Shown: positions 27,972 to 38,500, numbered from the stretch's first letter. The stretch is DNA of 64,000 nucleotides from Sphingobacteriales bacterium (GCA_016192105.1 JACPUV010000012.1:38800-102799), one strand, 5' to 3'. Translations and numbers: made by a program. Notes: generated by a model from the sequence alone, not told the origin.

Positions 27972-28616
27972 TTACACGGCTTCCTGGTTCAGCACCCTCA
28001 TCATCGAGATCACATTCGATACATTCAGTTTCTTAAAGATATTATACCGGTGTACTTCAACAGTGCGTTGCGAAATCTCTAATCTCCCGGCTATGTCGTG
28101 GGAAGAAAGTCCTTCCCGGATCATGCTGATGATCTCGAGCTCCCGCCTGGTGAGGGTGCAAACCCGGTTTGTTGTGTCGTCCTCAGTATGGTCGGACAGC
28201 ATTCTTTCAGCCAGTTGGTCCTTGATATCGCCGGCAATATAGTGTGTGCCGTTGTGTATGGCTATGATGGCCCGGATCATTTCTTCAAAGGAAGAGGCCC
28301 TGGAAATAAAGCCGCTGGCGCCAGCGGAAAGGATTTGCCTGACGGCGGGTATATGACTGAACATGGATACAGCCAGCACCTGTACCCCGGGCGCTTTTTC
28401 TTTAATCGCCCGGACCAGTTCAACACCCGGGATCTCCGGCATGGAAACATCGATAATGACCACATCGGGTCCTTTAACTTTTATTTCGCGGATGGCCTGG
28501 CGTCCGTCGGTGGAGACACCGGTAATGCTAAAGCGGCTGTCAATGCTTAATAGGGAGTTCCACATGTCAAGCATCAGGCGCTGATCATCGATAAGGTAGA
28601 TTTTGATTCGTTTCAT
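27972..28616 (-). CDS. NarL/FixJ-type response regulator
   Basis: The 214-residue two-component regulator has a receiver domain (about 4-120) with acidic pocket LIDDQ, phospho-acceptor Asp56 in VVIIDVSMPE and the conserved Lys region near ASSFEEMIRAI. It ends in a LuxR-type DNA-binding domain (LTRRELEIISMIREGLSSHDIAGRLEISQRTVEVHRYNIFKKL). No histidine kinase is adjacent, so it is an orphan regulator. A long non-coding stretch follows on the right. Confidence 0.9.
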   Translation of the reverse strand: MKRIKIYLIDDQRLMLDMWNSLLSIDSRFSITGVSTDGRQAIREIKVKGPDVVIIDVSMPEIPGVELVRAIKEKAPGVQVLAVSMFSHIPAVRQILSAGASGFISRASSFEEMIRAIIAIHNGTHYIAGDIKDQLAERMLSDHTEDDTTNRVCTLTRRELEIISMIREGLSSHDIAGRLEISQRTVEVHRYNIFKKLNVSNVISMMRVLNQEAV

Positions 28617-29048
28617 GGTGGATATGGATTGGTTCCTGCGGGCTTCCCCGCTTAACTGTAATCAACGTAAAATTATATCTCGATCTGCTTATTTTATAGC
28701 CGAAGTCTGTAAAATAAGTACTTCTGCTTAATGGATTAGGGCGTTTACCAGTGTTTCGGGTTTGTTATCCTATTACAGTTTTTGATTTAGCGGCTACCCG
28801 GCCTCCTTATTTCACAGGGGCGCTTAAAAGTGGAAGCGGGATAGAGAACTGGCGCAGCTGTCCGTTATATAAGATTGCCGGAATTTTATACGGCCGGCAG
28901 AAAGCAGCCAGTTAAAACAAAAAAATGAAAAAGCAGTTTGCTGTAAAGCAGGAGCAGGATAATATTTACAGCTGACAAGCTATATCCGCAAATCCATGAA
29001 CACTGTCAACCATACTCAGTAATCTTCTTCGCTTTTGTCAACCCTTTT

Positions 29049-29072
29049 CAGTATAAGACACAGTATAAGACA
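29049..29072 (+). repeat. Tandem 12-bp repeat
   Basis: CAGTATAAGACA occurs twice head to tail. It lies 24 bases before the TCG iterons, in the 874-base gap between the response regulator and the gene at 29491. The rest of that gap shows no credible gene. Confidence 0.7.
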
Positions 29073-29095
29073 CAAGAACAAAACAGCCAGTTTGC

Positions 29096-29182
29096 TCGAT
29101 ACTGATTCGATACTTGTTCGACCTTTCTTCGCAAATTATTGAAGCAGCCTCGGACAATCCTCGAACAAGTCTCGAAGAAATC
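29096..29182. promoter_or_regulatory. Two facing arrays of 11-bp TCG iterons
   Basis: TCG recurs every 11 bases at 29096, 29107, 29118 and 29129 (units such as TCGATACTGAT, TCGATACTTGT). It recurs again at 29150, 29161 and 29172 (TCGGACAATCC, TCGAACAAGTC, TCGAAGAAATC). The arrays are mutually inverted: ACTTGTTCGA (29112-29121) pairs with TCGAACAAGT (29161-29170), and TTTCTTCG (29124-29131) with CGAAGAAA (29173-29180). One-turn spacing suggests cooperative protein binding on one DNA face. Similar TTCGA-type arrays are familiar upstream of Bacteroidota genes. The nearest downstream gene is 300 bases away. Confidence 0.6.
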
Positions 29183-29490
29183 TAAAATAAGGCAACTTAA
29201 AGATTTGGGAAACAGGTTGTTATATCGTACTCGTTCCGCAAATTTGCCCCTGCCCAAACAGTCTTTTTTATACCCTTTTGTACGGATTGTGTCCTTTTCT
29301 ACACAGGCTAAATTGATATTATCATATTACTTCAGCTTTAGGGTTGCGGACCTGAGTCACAGGCTCAGGCCAACCGTAATAAGTTAGTTATTTTCTTATT
29401 TTTAAGCGGGTAGAGGAACACTACGGACAGCGGGGCTGCTACATCAAATAAAAACAATTATCACTTCCCACAACATTAATAAATATAAAT

Positions 29491-29940
29491 ATGACAGAAG
29501 TAGAGAACGATTTAAAATTGATTAATGAAAAAGTGTCTCATTTATTTAATAGGGCAAGTTTAATTAAATTTTCATATTCCGGAATTTATACACTTGAGTT
29601 TGATTTGCCGGAAGAAGTTTACGGGTATAATTATTTTTTTCTTGATATTGGGACACAGCTTTCAATTTTTGAAAATGAAAAAGGTCAGCCTTTTTTGAAG
29701 AATTTTTCAATGGAAGATTTTTTCTTGGTATGGTCAAAAAATGTAACTAAAGTAGTTGTTGAAAATGATTTAAGCTTGCTGATTTGTTTTGATAGCAATT
29801 ATTGTTGCAAAGTGGTATCAAAATTATCTGACCCAGAAAATATATTTGACATGCGGTGGTCTATTTATCAGAAACAAGATGCTCCTTCTTTCTATTTAGT
29901 AGTATCTGACGAGGAGAATATTTATTTGCAAACGCCATAG
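29491..29940 (+). CDS. Orphan AT-rich protein, unknown
   Basis: The 149-residue acidic cytosolic protein has no signal peptide or membrane helix and is rich in aromatic residues (SYSGIYTLEFDLPEEVYGYNYFFLDIG). Codon use is visibly more AT-rich than in the core genes, which suggests recent acquisition. Size, acidity and context next to a secreted orphan would fit an immunity protein, but no motif proves this. It ends 3 bases before the next gene, so the two form an operon. Confidence 0.6.
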   Translation: MTEVENDLKLINEKVSHLFNRASLIKFSYSGIYTLEFDLPEEVYGYNYFFLDIGTQLSIFENEKGQPFLKNFSMEDFFLVWSKNVTKVVVENDLSLLICFDSNYCCKVVSKLSDPENIFDMRWSIYQKQDAPSFYLVVSDEENIYLQTP

Positions 29941-29943
29941 CTT

Positions 29944-30465
29944 ATGAAACCATCAATTATCATTATTCTTTTTAGTACAGTGTTGTTTGTAAACTCATAT
30001 GGGCAAATAAAAGACGCATCTCAAAATTTAAAGCAGCAGGCAAATAAAATGGGAGTAGCTTTTGTAAGTGGAGATTATAAAACCTTTGCTAATTATACTT
30101 ACCCTTTAATATTAAAATCAATGGGCGGCGCTTCTAAAATGATTGAAGTATTGAACAAAACAAGTATTGATATGAAGTTAAAAGGGATGAGTTTTAGTAA
30201 TATCACTTTTGATGAACCTTCAAAGATTGTAAAGAGTGGTAAAGAATTACAGGCAACCATTACACAACATACAGAAATCAAACTATCACAGGGAAAATTA
30301 ATAAGTACATCAACATTAATAGCTATGTCAACAGACAATGGGATTGGCTGGGCATTTATAGATACTTCTAACAAAGACATGGCAACTTTACGAAAAGCGT
30401 TGCCCAATCTTAGTCCATCTATTATCATACCGCCACAGCAACCACCAGTAAGATATAATATGTAA
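29944..30465 (+). CDS. Secreted orphan protein, unknown
   Basis: The 173-residue product has a signal peptide (MKPSIIIILFSTVLFVNSYG, about 20 residues) and a mature alpha/beta domain without recognised catalytic motifs. It ends in a proline-rich tail (IIPPQQPPVRYNM). Similar small exported proteins with a DASQNLKQQANKMGVAFVSGD-like start are seen in Bacteroidota, without assigned function. It is AT-rich like the preceding gene. A transposase remnant begins about 70 bases downstream. Confidence 0.6.
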   Translation: MKPSIIIILFSTVLFVNSYGQIKDASQNLKQQANKMGVAFVSGDYKTFANYTYPLILKSMGGASKMIEVLNKTSIDMKLKGMSFSNITFDEPSKIVKSGKELQATITQHTEIKLSQGKLISTSTLIAMSTDNGIGWAFIDTSNKDMATLRKALPNLSPSIIIPPQQPPVRYNM

Positions 30466-30536
30466 TAGTTAGTATTTAATCGGACAGGTGAGAATTAATT
30501 TTTCATTTTCAAAAGGGATACAGATTAGTAAGCATC

Positions 30537-30752
30537 GAGAGTGTTGCAAAAAGTGTGTCAGTTTGAAGTTTTGTAACTTTAAAACTAACACATATGGAAA
30601 TGAAAGACAAACAGTCATTTGACTTCGAAGCTTTCAAAAAGCAAGCGGCCAGCCGGATAAAAAAAGGCGAGACGTTGCTGGGTAAGGATGATGTGTTTAC
30701 CCCCCCGTTGTCCGAAGTGTTCAAAGAAAAAAATTTTGATCGGTTATGCTGA
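30537..30752 (+). pseudogene. Remnant of an IS256-type transposase (left end)
   Basis: A 52-residue frame from 30594 reads SFDFEAFKKQAASRIKKGET then LLGKDDVFTPP. This is the N-terminus of Bacteroidota IS256-family transposases, which normally exceed 390 residues. Homology ends after VFTP and a stop follows. GAGAGTGTTGCAAAAAGTGTGTCA at 30537-30560 looks like the left terminal inverted repeat. A run of seven C at the break may mark a frameshift. Confidence 0.65.
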
Positions 30753-30869
30753 GATTGCATCTCAGCAGCAGCCTCAACGAGGCTGTCCAACCGGCTGCTA
30801 TAAAATAGTAACACAACAGTCCTGCAATTTAAATACTGGTGCTGTCCTTACCTTAGAGCAAAACGCAGC

Positions 30870-30935
30870 ATGAATAATGATGGGGGATACAAAATCAGAA
30901 ACCAGGAAGCTATCCATTTCATGACGTTTCCTTAG
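30870..30935 (+). pseudogene. Remnant of a REP-associated (Y1) tyrosine transposase
   Basis: A 21-residue frame MNNDGGYKIRNQEAIHFMTF matches the conserved start of Bacteroidota Y1_Tnp transposases (normally GYKIRNQE...HFVTF followed by VVEWVDVFTR), and then stops. Hairpins on both sides (GAGAT-TGC-ATCTC at 30751-30763, GCCGGGTC-N10-GACCCGGC at 30966-30991) look like REP-type palindromes. Confidence 0.6.
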
Positions 30936-30965
30936 TTCAAGACTCTCCCTTTTGATTCCTTCAAA

Positions 30966-30991
30966 GCCGGGTCTTGCGCAGCAGACCCGGC
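30966..30991. repeat. REP-like hairpin
   Basis: GCCGGGTC and GACCCGGC form a perfect 8-bp stem with a 10-base loop, 31 bases after the Y1 transposase remnant. With the hairpins at 30751-30800 it is probably a relic of the same mobile family. The remaining bases to 31148 hold nothing recognisable. Confidence 0.5.
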
Positions 30992-31148
30992 CTGCTACGA
31001 TACCGGGCGATTCTTTCTTATACCACCGATGTAAGTGGAAACAAATGCCAACGCTAACAACAGTTACCTATGACATTTACACGAAATATTTTATACGCTC
31101 ACTGATCAGTAATAACCTACAGCTACCGATCGTTTTGAGAGCTGGCCG

Positions 31149-31799
31149 CTACCCCGGTATCCTTGAAATATATTTTTCAATCTGTTTGATCTGGTCCACG
31201 ATCTGCGGGGTGGTCGGTTTTAGGGCTTTTGTCTTGCGGAAGAAATCCTTGGCGGCCCGGAATTCTCTTTTATTCATCATCAGGCTGCACATCTGGAGAT
31301 AGGCGGCCGCTTCGTTTTCCTTATCCGGAAGCCCCTTGCGCAGGGCCTGGCGAATATAGCTTTCGGCCTGCTTGAGGTCGTTTTTCTGCATGGCAAGCAT
31401 ACCCATCTGCAGCAGGCTGGCTCCTTCCGCCTCTTTCATCGGCATACCCAGGTCCAGCCCTTTCTTCATCATTTTTTCCGCGCCGTCAAAATCCTGTTTC
31501 ATCATCGCGATATTTCCCCTCAACGTGAAGTACACTGAACGGATGGGTTTGTACAGCAGGTTCGGGAATTTGATCGAGTTGATGATCTTCTCCGCTCCTT
31601 CCATATCCCCGTTTTCCATGTACTCCTGTATCAGCCGGAGCGGACCAAAAAAGAAATGACCGGCTACCAGGATCACGCCGATCAGGTACAGGGGAAATGC
31701 AGGCCAGAATGAGGAAGCATAATTGACATAAATACCCAGGGCAACCAGGGCTACCCCAATCCAGAGACGGTACTTAATAAGCAGGTTGTAAAATTTCAT
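31149..31799 (-). CDS. Membrane protein with TPR-like repeats
   Basis: The 216-residue protein has two N-terminal membrane helices (about residues 10-28 and 34-52) and then helical repeats of TPR type (RGNIAMMKQDFDGAEKMMKKG, MGMLAMQKNDLKQAESYIRQAL, CSLMMNKREFRAAKDFFRKT). The repeats should form a cytoplasmic or periplasmic binding platform. It is monocistronic and convergent with the transposon debris on its 3' side. Partner unknown. Confidence 0.7.
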   Translation of the reverse strand: MKFYNLLIKYRLWIGVALVALGIYVNYASSFWPAFPLYLIGVILVAGHFFFGPLRLIQEYMENGDMEGAEKIINSIKFPNLLYKPIRSVYFTLRGNIAMMKQDFDGAEKMMKKGLDLGMPMKEAEGASLLQMGMLAMQKNDLKQAESYIRQALRKGLPDKENEAAAYLQMCSLMMNKREFRAAKDFFRKTKALKPTTPQIVDQIKQIEKYISRIPG

Positions 31800-32002
31800 C
31801 TTATTGAGAAATTAGATTCCCCGAAAACGCGGGGTTGTTAAAATGTAAAGGTTAAGCAGCTCATTGTCAGTCGTTTCCAGGGAAGACCGGGTTCTGAGCT
31901 CTGCAAAAGTATTGAAATCCCCGCTTTATTGGTACAGCTTGTTTCTAAAGCGCCTGGACCCCCGGTACAGATTAATGTGGTATATTTTCATAAAGATTTG
32001 TC

Positions 32003-34900
32003 ATGACCAGGGCAAGGATCTGTCTCCTGTGCTTTATTCTGCTGATTCGTACCGTTTCCGCTGCACAACAACCCCGGCTGATGTGGCCGGTTGGTCATAA
32101 CGGCGGTATCAATTCCGTCGCTTTCAGCCCGGATAATAAATATATTCTTACCGCCTCGCAGGATGGTACGGCCAAATTATGGGATAGCAGGTCCGGTTAT
32201 CTCTTGCAGGATTTCAGGGGTCATGAACTATGGATTGATAAAGCCCTCTTCAGCCCGGATGGAACAAAAGTCCTTACACTGTCAAACGACAATACCGGCA
32301 AACTGTGGGATACCCGAACCGGCCGGCTGATCAGTACCCTGCGCGGGAAAACAAAACTCGGCCAGTTGGGAAATGGAGGAATCTGGATTGACGGGCTGTT
32401 CAGCCCGGATGGAAAATATGTTGTGACGGTTTCTAATGCGGATTATGATAAGAACCTGGCGCGGATCTGGGATGGCAACAATGGGAGACTGGTAAGATCA
32501 CTTCCTTCTTACAACGAAGGACTGGTTCCTCCCGTTTTTCGAAATGGGGGAAAGACCCTGCTTCTCGCAAGCGGAAAAAACAAGGCTGTCCAATGGGACC
32601 TTATTTCCTGGAAACCGGCCGGGATGGTCCCCGATCACAAGCCGGCGGATGATTCGGCCGCTTATTACAGCCCCGATAAAAAATATTTTATTTCAATTGA
32701 GAAAAACCGCGAACGGAACTTAGGGGTCAGCACCCAGGTATGCATAAGATCGGCATCTACCAGGGAATTGCTGGCGACACTTGCCGATACGCTTTCTTAT
32801 ACCAATGCTTTTTGTATCAGCCCGGACAGTAAACTGCTGGTCACCGGGCCGGAGGATGGGGTAGCCCTTGTCTGGGAACTGCCTTCCGGCCATTTATTGC
32901 GGCAGTTATCGGGACATATTATGCCGGCCTGGCAAACAGGATTCAGCAGGGACGGGCGCTATATACTCTCGTATGATGAGGACAATGTGTACAATGGATG
33001 GGAACGGGAAACAGGCAAACCGGTTCAGGATCCGCCGGTTGATGTGTACGGCCCCTATTCTCTCTTCAACCGGTGGAATGGAGACGGAGATAGCATCATC
33101 ACTTATTTTAATGACAGCACATTCATTGGTATCCGGCGAAAAGGAGCCCTGGCCGCTGCTTTCTTTGAAGTGGCTGAGATCAGCCCGGATGGCAGGAATG
33201 TGATCACGGCGGAAGGCACCTGGGACCATGAGGGTCGTTTATGGGAAGCGGCTACAGGCCGGTTGATCAGGATCCTCCGCGGCCATACCGGCGTTATCTC
33301 TTCCGCACATTTCAGTCATGACGGGAAGTGGATCATAACGGCGGCTTCCGATGATACAGCAAGGGTATGGGAAACAAAGACCGGCCGCGTGGTCATGAAG
33401 GCCGATGGTCACCAGACAGGTGTCGGGCCCGCTGTATTCAGTCCCGATTCGAAGTTTGTGCTTACTGGCAGCGGAGATAACAGTGTCACACTCTGGAGCC
33501 GGTTAACCGGGAAGCAGCTCTATACTTTTTTGCAGACGGATAGTACCAATTATATCGGGTTGATCCCCTCCGGGTATTACCAGGGCAGCCGGGAAGGCGC
33601 CAAACGCTTACATTATGTAACATCCCGGTTACAGGCGATCAGTTTTTCCCAGCTGGATGTAAAATACAACCGGCCGGATAAGGTACTGGAGGCATTGGGA
33701 ACGACAGATACTGTATTGACTGAGTCGTACCGGAAAGCATATAACAAGCGAATCCGGAAACTGGGAATTGATACCAGCCTTTTCAGTAATGGGTTCAGTG
33801 TGCCGGAGGCGGATATCCTCAACCGGGACTCGATTGAATATGAGCAAAAGGGAGAATCGCTTTCGCTTCACATCAGGGGAGCAGATGGCAGTTACCCGCT
33901 GGACCGTTTTAATATCTGGATCAATGAATCGCCATTATACGGACAACGGGGGATCCGCATGAAAGCGGGGAACAACGGGAGTCTTGATACGTTTATTTCA
34001 GTCAGGCTCTCCCGCGGAACCAACCGGATCGAAACCAGCATCAGTAATATAAACGGCACCGAAAGTTACCGGGTGCCGTTATTGGTAAACTGCGATCCCC
34101 CCGCCCGGCAACCGGAGCTGATCCGGTTTTTCGGTATCGGGATCGATCAGTTCAGTGACAGCGGGTATAACCTCCGCTACAGCGTTAAAGATATCCGGGA
34201 TCTTGTGGTAAAATTGAAAGAGCGGTACGGCAACCAACTGCTCATCGATACCTTGTTTAATGAAAAAGTTACCCGGGAAAATATAAAAATGCTCAAACAA
34301 AAACTGCTGCAGACCGGGGTGGATGATAAGGTCATCATTTCCTATTCGGGGCATGGCCTGCTGAGCAGCGATTATGATTATTACCTCTCCACTTACTCTG
34401 TTGATTTCAGTAAACCGGAAGAAAATGGCTTGCCCTATGATGAACTGGAGAGTTTGGTGGACAGTATCCCGGCCCGCAGGAAACTGCTGCTGATAGATGC
34501 CTGTCATAGCGGGGAAGTGGATAAGGAAGAACTGGTACGCATCGGCAAAAGCCCTGATTCGCTGGTCAAAGGATTTAAACCAATTGCGTATAAAGACGAT
34601 AAAAAACACCTGGGGTTAAAGAACAGTTTTGAACTGATGCAGGATCTTTTTGTGAATGTGGGCCGGAGTACGGGGGCCACCATTATCTCGGCGGCGGCGG
34701 GTACCCAGTTTGCCCTGGAACGGAATGACCTGAAGAACGGGGTGTTTACCTACGCCCTGCTCGAAACCCTGAACCGTTCTCCTTCGGTCCTGATCAGTGA
34801 ATTGAAAAAGAAAGTGGGGGAAAGAGTGGAAGAACTGACCCGCGGTTTGCAAAAACCGACATCAAGGAATGAGACAATGGAGGAGGACTGGAGTTTGTAG
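32003..34900 (+). CDS. Secreted WD40-repeat / caspase-like (C14) fusion protein
   Basis: The 965-residue protein has a signal peptide (cleavage near residue 20). WD40 repeats (about 25-510) are recognisable from INSVAFSPDNKYILTASQDGTAKLWD, IDKALFSPDGTKVLTLSNDN and SSAHFSHDGKWIITAASDDTARVWE. A linker domain (about 560-690) follows, then a caspase-fold peptidase domain with the catalytic dyad His784 in SYSGHG and Cys834 in DACHSG. Family C14B proteases (metacaspase-like) cleave after basic residues. Export to the periplasm is unusual for such a protein and argues against a purely cytosolic suicide role. WD40-caspase fusions are common in multicellular-like bacteria. Neighbours give no substrate clue. 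Confidence 0.85.
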   Translation: MTRARICLLCFILLIRTVSAAQQPRLMWPVGHNGGINSVAFSPDNKYILTASQDGTAKLWDSRSGYLLQDFRGHELWIDKALFSPDGTKVLTLSNDNTGKLWDTRTGRLISTLRGKTKLGQLGNGGIWIDGLFSPDGKYVVTVSNADYDKNLARIWDGNNGRLVRSLPSYNEGLVPPVFRNGGKTLLLASGKNKAVQWDLISWKPAGMVPDHKPADDSAAYYSPDKKYFISIEKNRERNLGVSTQVCIRSASTRELLATLADTLSYTNAFCISPDSKLLVTGPEDGVALVWELPSGHLLRQLSGHIMPAWQTGFSRDGRYILSYDEDNVYNGWERETGKPVQDPPVDVYGPYSLFNRWNGDGDSIITYFNDSTFIGIRRKGALAAAFFEVAEISPDGRNVITAEGTWDHEGRLWEAATGRLIRILRGHTGVISSAHFSHDGKWIITAASDDTARVWETKTGRVVMKADGHQTGVGPAVFSPDSKFVLTGSGDNSVTLWSRLTGKQLYTFLQTDSTNYIGLIPSGYYQGSREGAKRLHYVTSRLQAISFSQLDVKYNRPDKVLEALGTTDTVLTESYRKAYNKRIRKLGIDTSLFSNGFSVPEADILNRDSIEYEQKGESLSLHIRGADGSYPLDRFNIWINESPLYGQRGIRMKAGNNGSLDTFISVRLSRGTNRIETSISNINGTESYRVPLLVNCDPPARQPELIRFFGIGIDQFSDSGYNLRYSVKDIRDLVVKLKERYGNQLLIDTLFNEKVTRENIKMLKQKLLQTGVDDKVIISYSGHGLLSSDYDYYLSTYSVDFSKPEENGLPYDELESLVDSIPARRKLLLIDACHSGEVDKEELVRIGKSPDSLVKGFKPIAYKDDKKHLGLKNSFELMQDLFVNVGRSTGATIISAAAGTQFALERNDLKNGVFTYALLETLNRSPSVLISELKKKVGERVEELTRGLQKPTSRNETMEEDWSL

Positions 34901-35160
34901 AGTAAAATAAACTGGCCTGAAAAGCGATGCTCCGCTAAACTGCAGGGAAGGGCATACGAAATATGTTGAATCTGCTGTTCATAATATAGATTTTATTTAT
35001 AATTAAGAAAGCAGTCATTTGTATAACTCCGTTCCAATAACCTGTTAAGCAGAACAGAATTATTGTGATGATGATAATCATTGGAAATCGTGATACAGGT
35101 CATTTTTTCTCCTGTGATAAAGCTTATATTTTCATTGGTGCAAACCGGGTTCTCCCCTTT

Positions 35161-35523
35161 ATGGGAAAGGCGCTACTTCTGTGTTTCTGGTTCCTTTTTT
35201 CAACAGGAATGTATGCTCAGTCAGTTGATTCCAGGAATACCATTACCTCCCCGCCCGATACGTCCCGCTATCAGGATGCACTGATTACCAAAGTCCTGTT
35301 TTCTGCCCATAACAACACCTGGGGATATGACATTTTTGTCAACCATGTACTCCTCATCCACCAGCCCAGCATACCGTGTTACGGAGGCAGGGAAGGGTTT
35401 AAGACAAAAAAAGACGCCCTGTCTGTGGCAGAACTTGTGATCACAAAGATCCGCAAAGGCCTGGTACCTCCCACCGTTACCAAAGCGGAACTGAAGGCCC
35501 TGGGTATTAAGGCGGATGATTGA
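35161..35523 (+). CDS. DUF4907 family secreted protein
   Basis: From the ATG at 35161 the product is 120 residues with a signal peptide (MGKALLLCFWFLFSTGMYAQ). The mature part holds the DUF4907 core WGYDIFVNHVLLIHQPSIP and the C-terminal GFKTKKDALSVAELVITKI...PPTVT. The frame is open further upstream but without a signal peptide at its start. DUF4907 genes tend to sit next to secreted Kelch proteins, exactly as here (58 bases upstream of the Kelch gene), so the two may act together at the cell surface. Confidence 0.8.
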   Translation: MGKALLLCFWFLFSTGMYAQSVDSRNTITSPPDTSRYQDALITKVLFSAHNNTWGYDIFVNHVLLIHQPSIPCYGGREGFKTKKDALSVAELVITKIRKGLVPPTVTKAELKALGIKADD

Positions 35524-35581
35524 TCAACCCCTTGCACTCCGCATCCTCCGTACTCATTTTTTCATTTATAAAATTAATTTT

Positions 35582-38500
35582 ATGAAAAGGGTATTTTATA
35601 CGCTTTTAATCATAATGATTGCGGCAACGTGTATGGCACAGGGCTGGACAAGAATGCCGGATTTCCCAACCGGCACCCGGTATGGTGGAATAGGTATTGG
35701 GGTAGGTGCTAAAGGTTATGTAGGTCTGGGTGCCGATGCCGGCCAGATACGGTCTGACTGGTGGGAATTTGATCCTGTACTGAAGACATGGACGCAGAAA
35801 GCTGATTTCCCCGGCACGGCAAGAATGACACCCATCGCTTTTGCGATTGCCGGTAAAGCCTATGTAGGAACCGGGCTGAACATGTACACCGTTTATTCCG
35901 ATTTCTATCAATATGACCCGGCCAGCAATGACTGGACCCGTAAAGCCGATTATGAAGGAGGGCCGCGTTACGGCGCAATGGCATTCAGTATCGGGGATAA
36001 AGGATATACAGGTTGTGGCAAAGACCAGGGTCTCTATGATGGAAACAATGATTTTTGGGAATATGATCCTGTTACGGATGACTGGATCCGGAAAGCGGAT
36101 GTGGGGCCGGTGCACCGGAGTTTTGGAGCTGCCTTCAGTGCGGGCAATAAGGGTTATATAGGCCTGGGTGCGGAAGGGTATGATACCCGGAAAAAAGATT
36201 TCTGGGAATATGACCCGGCAACCGATAGCTGGTTGCAAAAAGCGGATTTTCCTGCTGTAGAAAGACTTATTCCCTATTCATTCGGAATCGGGGAAAAAGG
36301 ATATGTGGGAATGGGATATTATTATTCTCCGCAAAGTGATTTTTGGGAATACAACCCGGCGGATAATGCCTGGACCCAGAAAGAGGAAAATATACCCAGG
36401 GGACAGGGCGTATCCTTTTCGATCGGATCCAAAGGATATGCAGGACTTGGCTATTTCCAGTCAGGGGACCTGAGTGATTTCTGGGAGTACTCACCAACAG
36501 CAGCAGAACTGCTTGTATGCGATCAGACCTGGATGCCCATGAACCTGGCGGTTACTACATACCGGAACGGGGACCCGATCCCGCAGGTCACGGATAACAG
36601 TGAATGGGTCAGTCTCACAAGCGGAGCCTGGTGTTATTATAATAACGATCCTTCCACCGAAGCTGCCTATGGCAAATTGTACAACTGGTATGCCGTAACA
36701 GATCCCCGCGGACTGGCGCCAGCCGGCTGGCATATCCCGGATTACGGGGAATGGATCGTACTGGAGAATTGTGCAGGCGGATACTTTACAGCAGGTGGTG
36801 CCCTGAAAGAAACCGGTACCACTCACTGGACAGATCCCAATACAGGAGCCACTAATTCCACGGGTTTTACCGCCCTTCCGGGAGGTATGCGTACCGGTGG
36901 AGGCGGCTTTATGTCTTTAGGCCAGGTTGGTAACTGGTGGAGTTCTTCATCGGGTTCTTATACACATTATGGAATAACCTTTACAGGCGGTTATTACCGT
37001 TCTATTTTTTATGGGTCTGCCATTTTCTATGGCAACCAGGCATACATGGGTTATCCATCCTACCCGATCTCCGATTTTAAAACCGGGATGTCGGTACGCT
37101 GTGTGAAAGATATGGCGCCTTCCTTTGTGGAATGCCCTGCCACGCAAACGGTTTATTCAACAGCCACGGATTGTGGAGTTGCCGTTACGTATAATGCAAC
37201 TGCCACCGGCAACCCCGGACCCGCTATTACGTATTCTTTTTCGGGTGTAACCACTGCTAACGGCACAGGTACCGGCAGCGGCCAGGTATTTAACAGGGGC
37301 ATTACAACCGTTACACTCACCGCCACCAGTTCCGCAGGTACAGCCAACTGTATATTTAATGTGGAAGTACTGGATACCATTAAACCGGTGGTTACTTGTC
37401 CGCCGTTACAGGAACTTTGTTACCAGGACAACCATAATTATGTGATTCCGGCATTAACAGCGACCGATAATTGTGGTATTCAAACAACCACCTATTCGAT
37501 CACCGGTGCGACCAGCCGTTCTGGCAGCAATGGAAACGCAAGCGGGTTTTTCAATGTGGGTATCAGCCATATTTACTGGACGGTTACGGACAGTTCAGGG
37601 AACAGCCGTAACTGCCAGACCACGGTGTGGGTGAATCCGAAAATTAATGTGATATTCCCGGATGTCTATACCGCGGTGCTGGGCAGAGCGAATACTGTTT
37701 ATATCGGGTATGGATTCTATTATGCAGGCGGATACGGTTTCAATGTGGTGGCGCTGACCCCGCTGCCAACAGGGGGTACCCCGTTTTATACCAGTTGGGG
37801 GATTCCTTATTATCATTATCAATGGTCCACCGGGTCAACCGCTCCCGTACTGGTGGTTAGTCACAATACGCCCGGCTATTATACCTATACTGTTACCATC
37901 ACGGATGCGAAAGGCTGCAGTACAACCGTCAGCAAGACGATCCGGGTGGTGGATGTGCGTTGCAATAAAAACGTATGGGGACTCATTGTAAAAGGAGTCA
38001 GTGTTTGCCGGCCCGGCAATGTGCAGAAATGCGTATTTGAATTCCTGGTCTGGGCCGAAGTATTGGCCCATGCGGAAATAGGTCCCTGCGGGGCAGCAAA
38101 AGAAACAGCTTATGAGTTGAAGCAGGAAGCAGTTACAGCAAAGCTTGAGCAACAATCATCTGTAACCGTGAATAGCTGGGCAGAAAAAGCCGGGTTGCCG
38201 GCTGCCGGCAGGTTTGGCGCTATTGGGTTTGGCATCGGCAACAAGGGCTATATAGGACTTGGCATGAACACTGATGACGAATTGTATAAAGACTTCTGGG
38301 AATTTGATCCGGCCGGTAATGTATGGACCCAGAAAGCAGATTTTGGCGGAACCGCAAGGGCACTGGCAACCGGTTTCAGTATTGGCAACAGGGGCTATGC
38401 AGGCACCGGGCTGGATGCAGAAGGCTGGCGAAAGGATTTTTGGCAATATGATCCTGCATCAAACAACTGGACCCGAAAGAAAGATTTTGGCGGAACCGCA

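Noticed and set aside
29139..29387. 82-residue plus-strand ORF in the long gap
   Set aside because: It runs through the TCG iterons, has no recognisable start signal and no protein-like hydrophobicity or motif.
30688..30873. Lanthipeptide-like precursor with a Cys-rich tail (RGCPTGCYKIVTQQSC)
   Set aside because: The frame overlaps an IS256 remnant and REP-like hairpins, and no modification enzyme is nearby; the cysteines are probably chance.
35606..36238. 210-residue minus-strand ORF inside the Kelch gene
   Set aside because: It is an antisense shadow of Kelch repeats with regular codon bias on the plus strand.
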